Source of the DNA: Liolophura sinensis
Lineage: Eukaryota; Mollusca; Polyplacophora; Chitonida; Chitonidae
Length of the DNA: 64,000 bases
NCBI RefSeq assembly: GCF_032854445.1
Contig: NC_088301.1
Span: 29,930,402-29,994,401, forward strand
Direction: 5' to 3'
Notes under the pieces: model-generated
The model's database searches: none
The model's input: the letters and a program-made list of their open reading frames with translations, nothing else
What the model was told of the DNA's origin: nothing
Shown here: piece by piece, positions 39,401 to 42,400 of the stretch
Numbering within the stretch: the stretch's first letter is position 1
How the letters are laid out: the number at the start of each line of letters is the position of its first letter
Made by a program: the position numbers and the translations under genes

Positions 39401-42400
39401 TGTACATACTCCGCAGGCTTGTCTCTTGTATAAGGGCCACCTGTACGTACACCAGAGGCTTGTCTCTTGTACAAGGGCCACCTGTACGTACACCAGAGGC
39501 TTGTCTCTTGTATAAGGTCCACCTGTATGTACACCAGAGGCTTGTCTCTTGTATAAGGTCAACCTGTACGTACACTGCAGAGTTGTTTGTAGGATAAGGC
39601 CCACCTATACGTACACCAGAGGCTTGTCTCTTGTATAAGGGCCACTTGTATGTACACCAGAGGCTTGTCTCTTGTATAAGGGCCACCTGTATGTACACCA
39701 GAGGCTTGTCTCTTGTATAAGGTCCACCTGTACATACACCAGAGGCTTGTCTCTTGTACAAGGGCCACCAGTACATACACCTCAGGCTTGTCTCTTGTAT
39801 TAGGGCCACCTGTATGTACACCTGAGGCTTGTCTCTTGTATAAGGTCCACCTGTATGTACACCAGAGGCTTGTCTCTTGTATAAGGTCAACCTGTACGTA
39901 CACTGCAGAGTTGTTTGTAGGATAAGGTCCACCTATACGTACACCAGAGGCTTGTCTCTTGTATAAGGGCCACTTGTATGTACACTGCAGGCTTGTCTTT
40001 TGTATAAGGTTCACCTGTACGTACACCTCAGGCTTGTCTCTTATATAAGGTCCAGCTGTATATATGCCTAAGGCTTGTTTCTTGTATAAGGTCCACCTGT
40101 ACGTACACCAGAGGCTGATCTCATGTATACTTCACATATGGGAGACTCCCATCCTATAATAGAAATAATAACAATAAGTAAATGAAAAATTGTAGCTAAT
40201 GTCTGACTAATAGCATGGTAACATGACATCAGTATATTTATTGATATATATATATATATATATGTATTGGATTGATGTTGTACCAGAAAAAATGTTTCAC
40301 TTATAACTGGTTGTCAGTTTTATTTCTGGAGGAAATTGGATTGCTGGGATAAACCACAAATGTTGCTGAGGACATGTGAAATACCAGTAAATTACACCAT
40401 ATTAGGGATGGAAGACAAGTGGCCTTCACAAAATGTAAAGGTTTTAGTGGTACATAGATGTATATGTATTAGCTGATAACAAATCCTACATGTATGCATC
40501 AAGGGATAAATGTATGTGTTTCAGCTTTACATATGCCATGTACATGTGTACTGGGTACCTGTCTTGTCATTTCTTGATATTTGTTACTGCAGGAAGACAA
40601 GAAGTTTACAATCAAACAGTTCCTGTGTAAGTTTTGGTCAGATGGCACCCTGTCCTCCAGTGTATCAACTGGAATCCTGTCTGTACTGGAAGAAGTGGAA
40701 CGTTGGCAGCAACAGAGTCAGAACAGGCCAATCCTAGTTCACTGCCTGTGGGTATACCTTACATCATAGCTCTACATTATAAACTACATCTTGTAGTTAT
40801 AACACTACATCTTAAACGACATCTTGTAGTTATAAGACTACGTTTGAGTCTGCAGTCTGTAGTTATTTGTTTATTTGATTGGTGTTTTATGCCCTGGGCA
40901 AATCCTCCACCATCCGCATGTTGCTGACAGACCTACAGCCTGTAGCTATTACTCTACATTTGGATCTACGTCCTGTAGTTAAAGTCTTACATTTAAATCT
41001 ACAGCCTTTAGTTATAACCCGACCTTTGAATCTACAGCATAGTTATAAACTTGCATTTATATCTACGTTCTGTAGTTATGACCCTTCATCTAAAACACAC
41101 AGCCTGTAGTTTAACCTTACATCTGAATTTACGGAGTGTAGTTACAACCCTACATCTGAATCTAATCTGTAGTTATTACCCTAATCCACAACCTGAAGTT
41201 ATTATACTACATCATAACCCTAGAACCAATCCTACAGCCTGTAGTTACAACCCTACATCTGAATATAATCTATAGTTAATCCCTAATCTACAACCTGAAG
41301 TTATTGTACTACATCATAACCATAGAACCAATCCTACAGCCTGTAGTTACAACCCTACATCTGAATATAATCTGTAGTTAATCCCTAATCTACAACCTGA
41401 AGTTATTGTACTACATCATAACCCTAGAACCAATCCCACGGCCTGTAGTTACAACCCTACATCTGAATATTGTCTGTAGTTAATCCCTAATCTACAACCT
41501 GAAGTTATTGTACTACATCATAAACCTAGAACCAATCCCACAACCTGTAGTTACAACCCTACATCTGAGTATAATTTGTAGTTCATCCCTAATCTACAAC
41601 CTGAAGTTATTATGCTGCGTCATAACTCTAGAACCAATCCCACAGCCTTTAGTTACAACCTTACATCTGAATCCAATCGGTAGTTAATCCCTTATCCACA
41701 ACCTAAAGTTATTATACTACATCATAACCTTAGAACCAATCCTACAGCCTGTAGTTACAACTCTACATCTGAATATAATCTGTAGTTAATCCCTAATCTA
41801 CAACCTGAAGTTATTGTAGTACATCATAGCCCTAGAACCAATCCCACACCCTATAGTTACAACCCTACATCTGGGTATAATCTGTAGTAAATCCCTAATC
41901 CACAGCCTATATCTGTATTTCCAAATCTACAGCCAGTAATTATAACCATAATCCATAAGCTGTAGTTATAACCTACATCTGGAATTTACAAAGTGTAGTT
42001 GTAACCTTAATCTAGAGATCTAGTTATAATATTCCATTTTATTCCAAAGTCTGGTAAACCTAATCCACAACCTATAATTATTATGCTTATCCTCAACCTA
42101 TAGTTGTAATGCTAATCCACAACCTATACGTGCATTTATAATCCTGCCCCCTAATCCAGAGCCTGCAGTGATAATCTGAAATTTTAATTTGGATCCAGAT
42201 AAACCAAATCTGTAACCTATAATTATAACCCAAGCCCATAGCCTGCAATTGTAATTATACGCAGTGAGAGCAAGCCAAGGCTTGTCCACAAACTAGAAGA
42301 GACTTCATTGAGTACTGATGGTGTTTGATAATGCTAGAGACCTCCAGTACTGCATCCAGAAACCAGTCCACAAGTGAGCACACTACTGCTTAAGACTGCA

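Noticed and set aside
38939-39932. 221- and 233-codon minus-strand frames with [19 protein letters not shown]-like repeats
   Set aside because: Derived from the 41-bp minisatellite, where three units make 123 bp. Intronic, no splice context, overlapping open frames in several phases.
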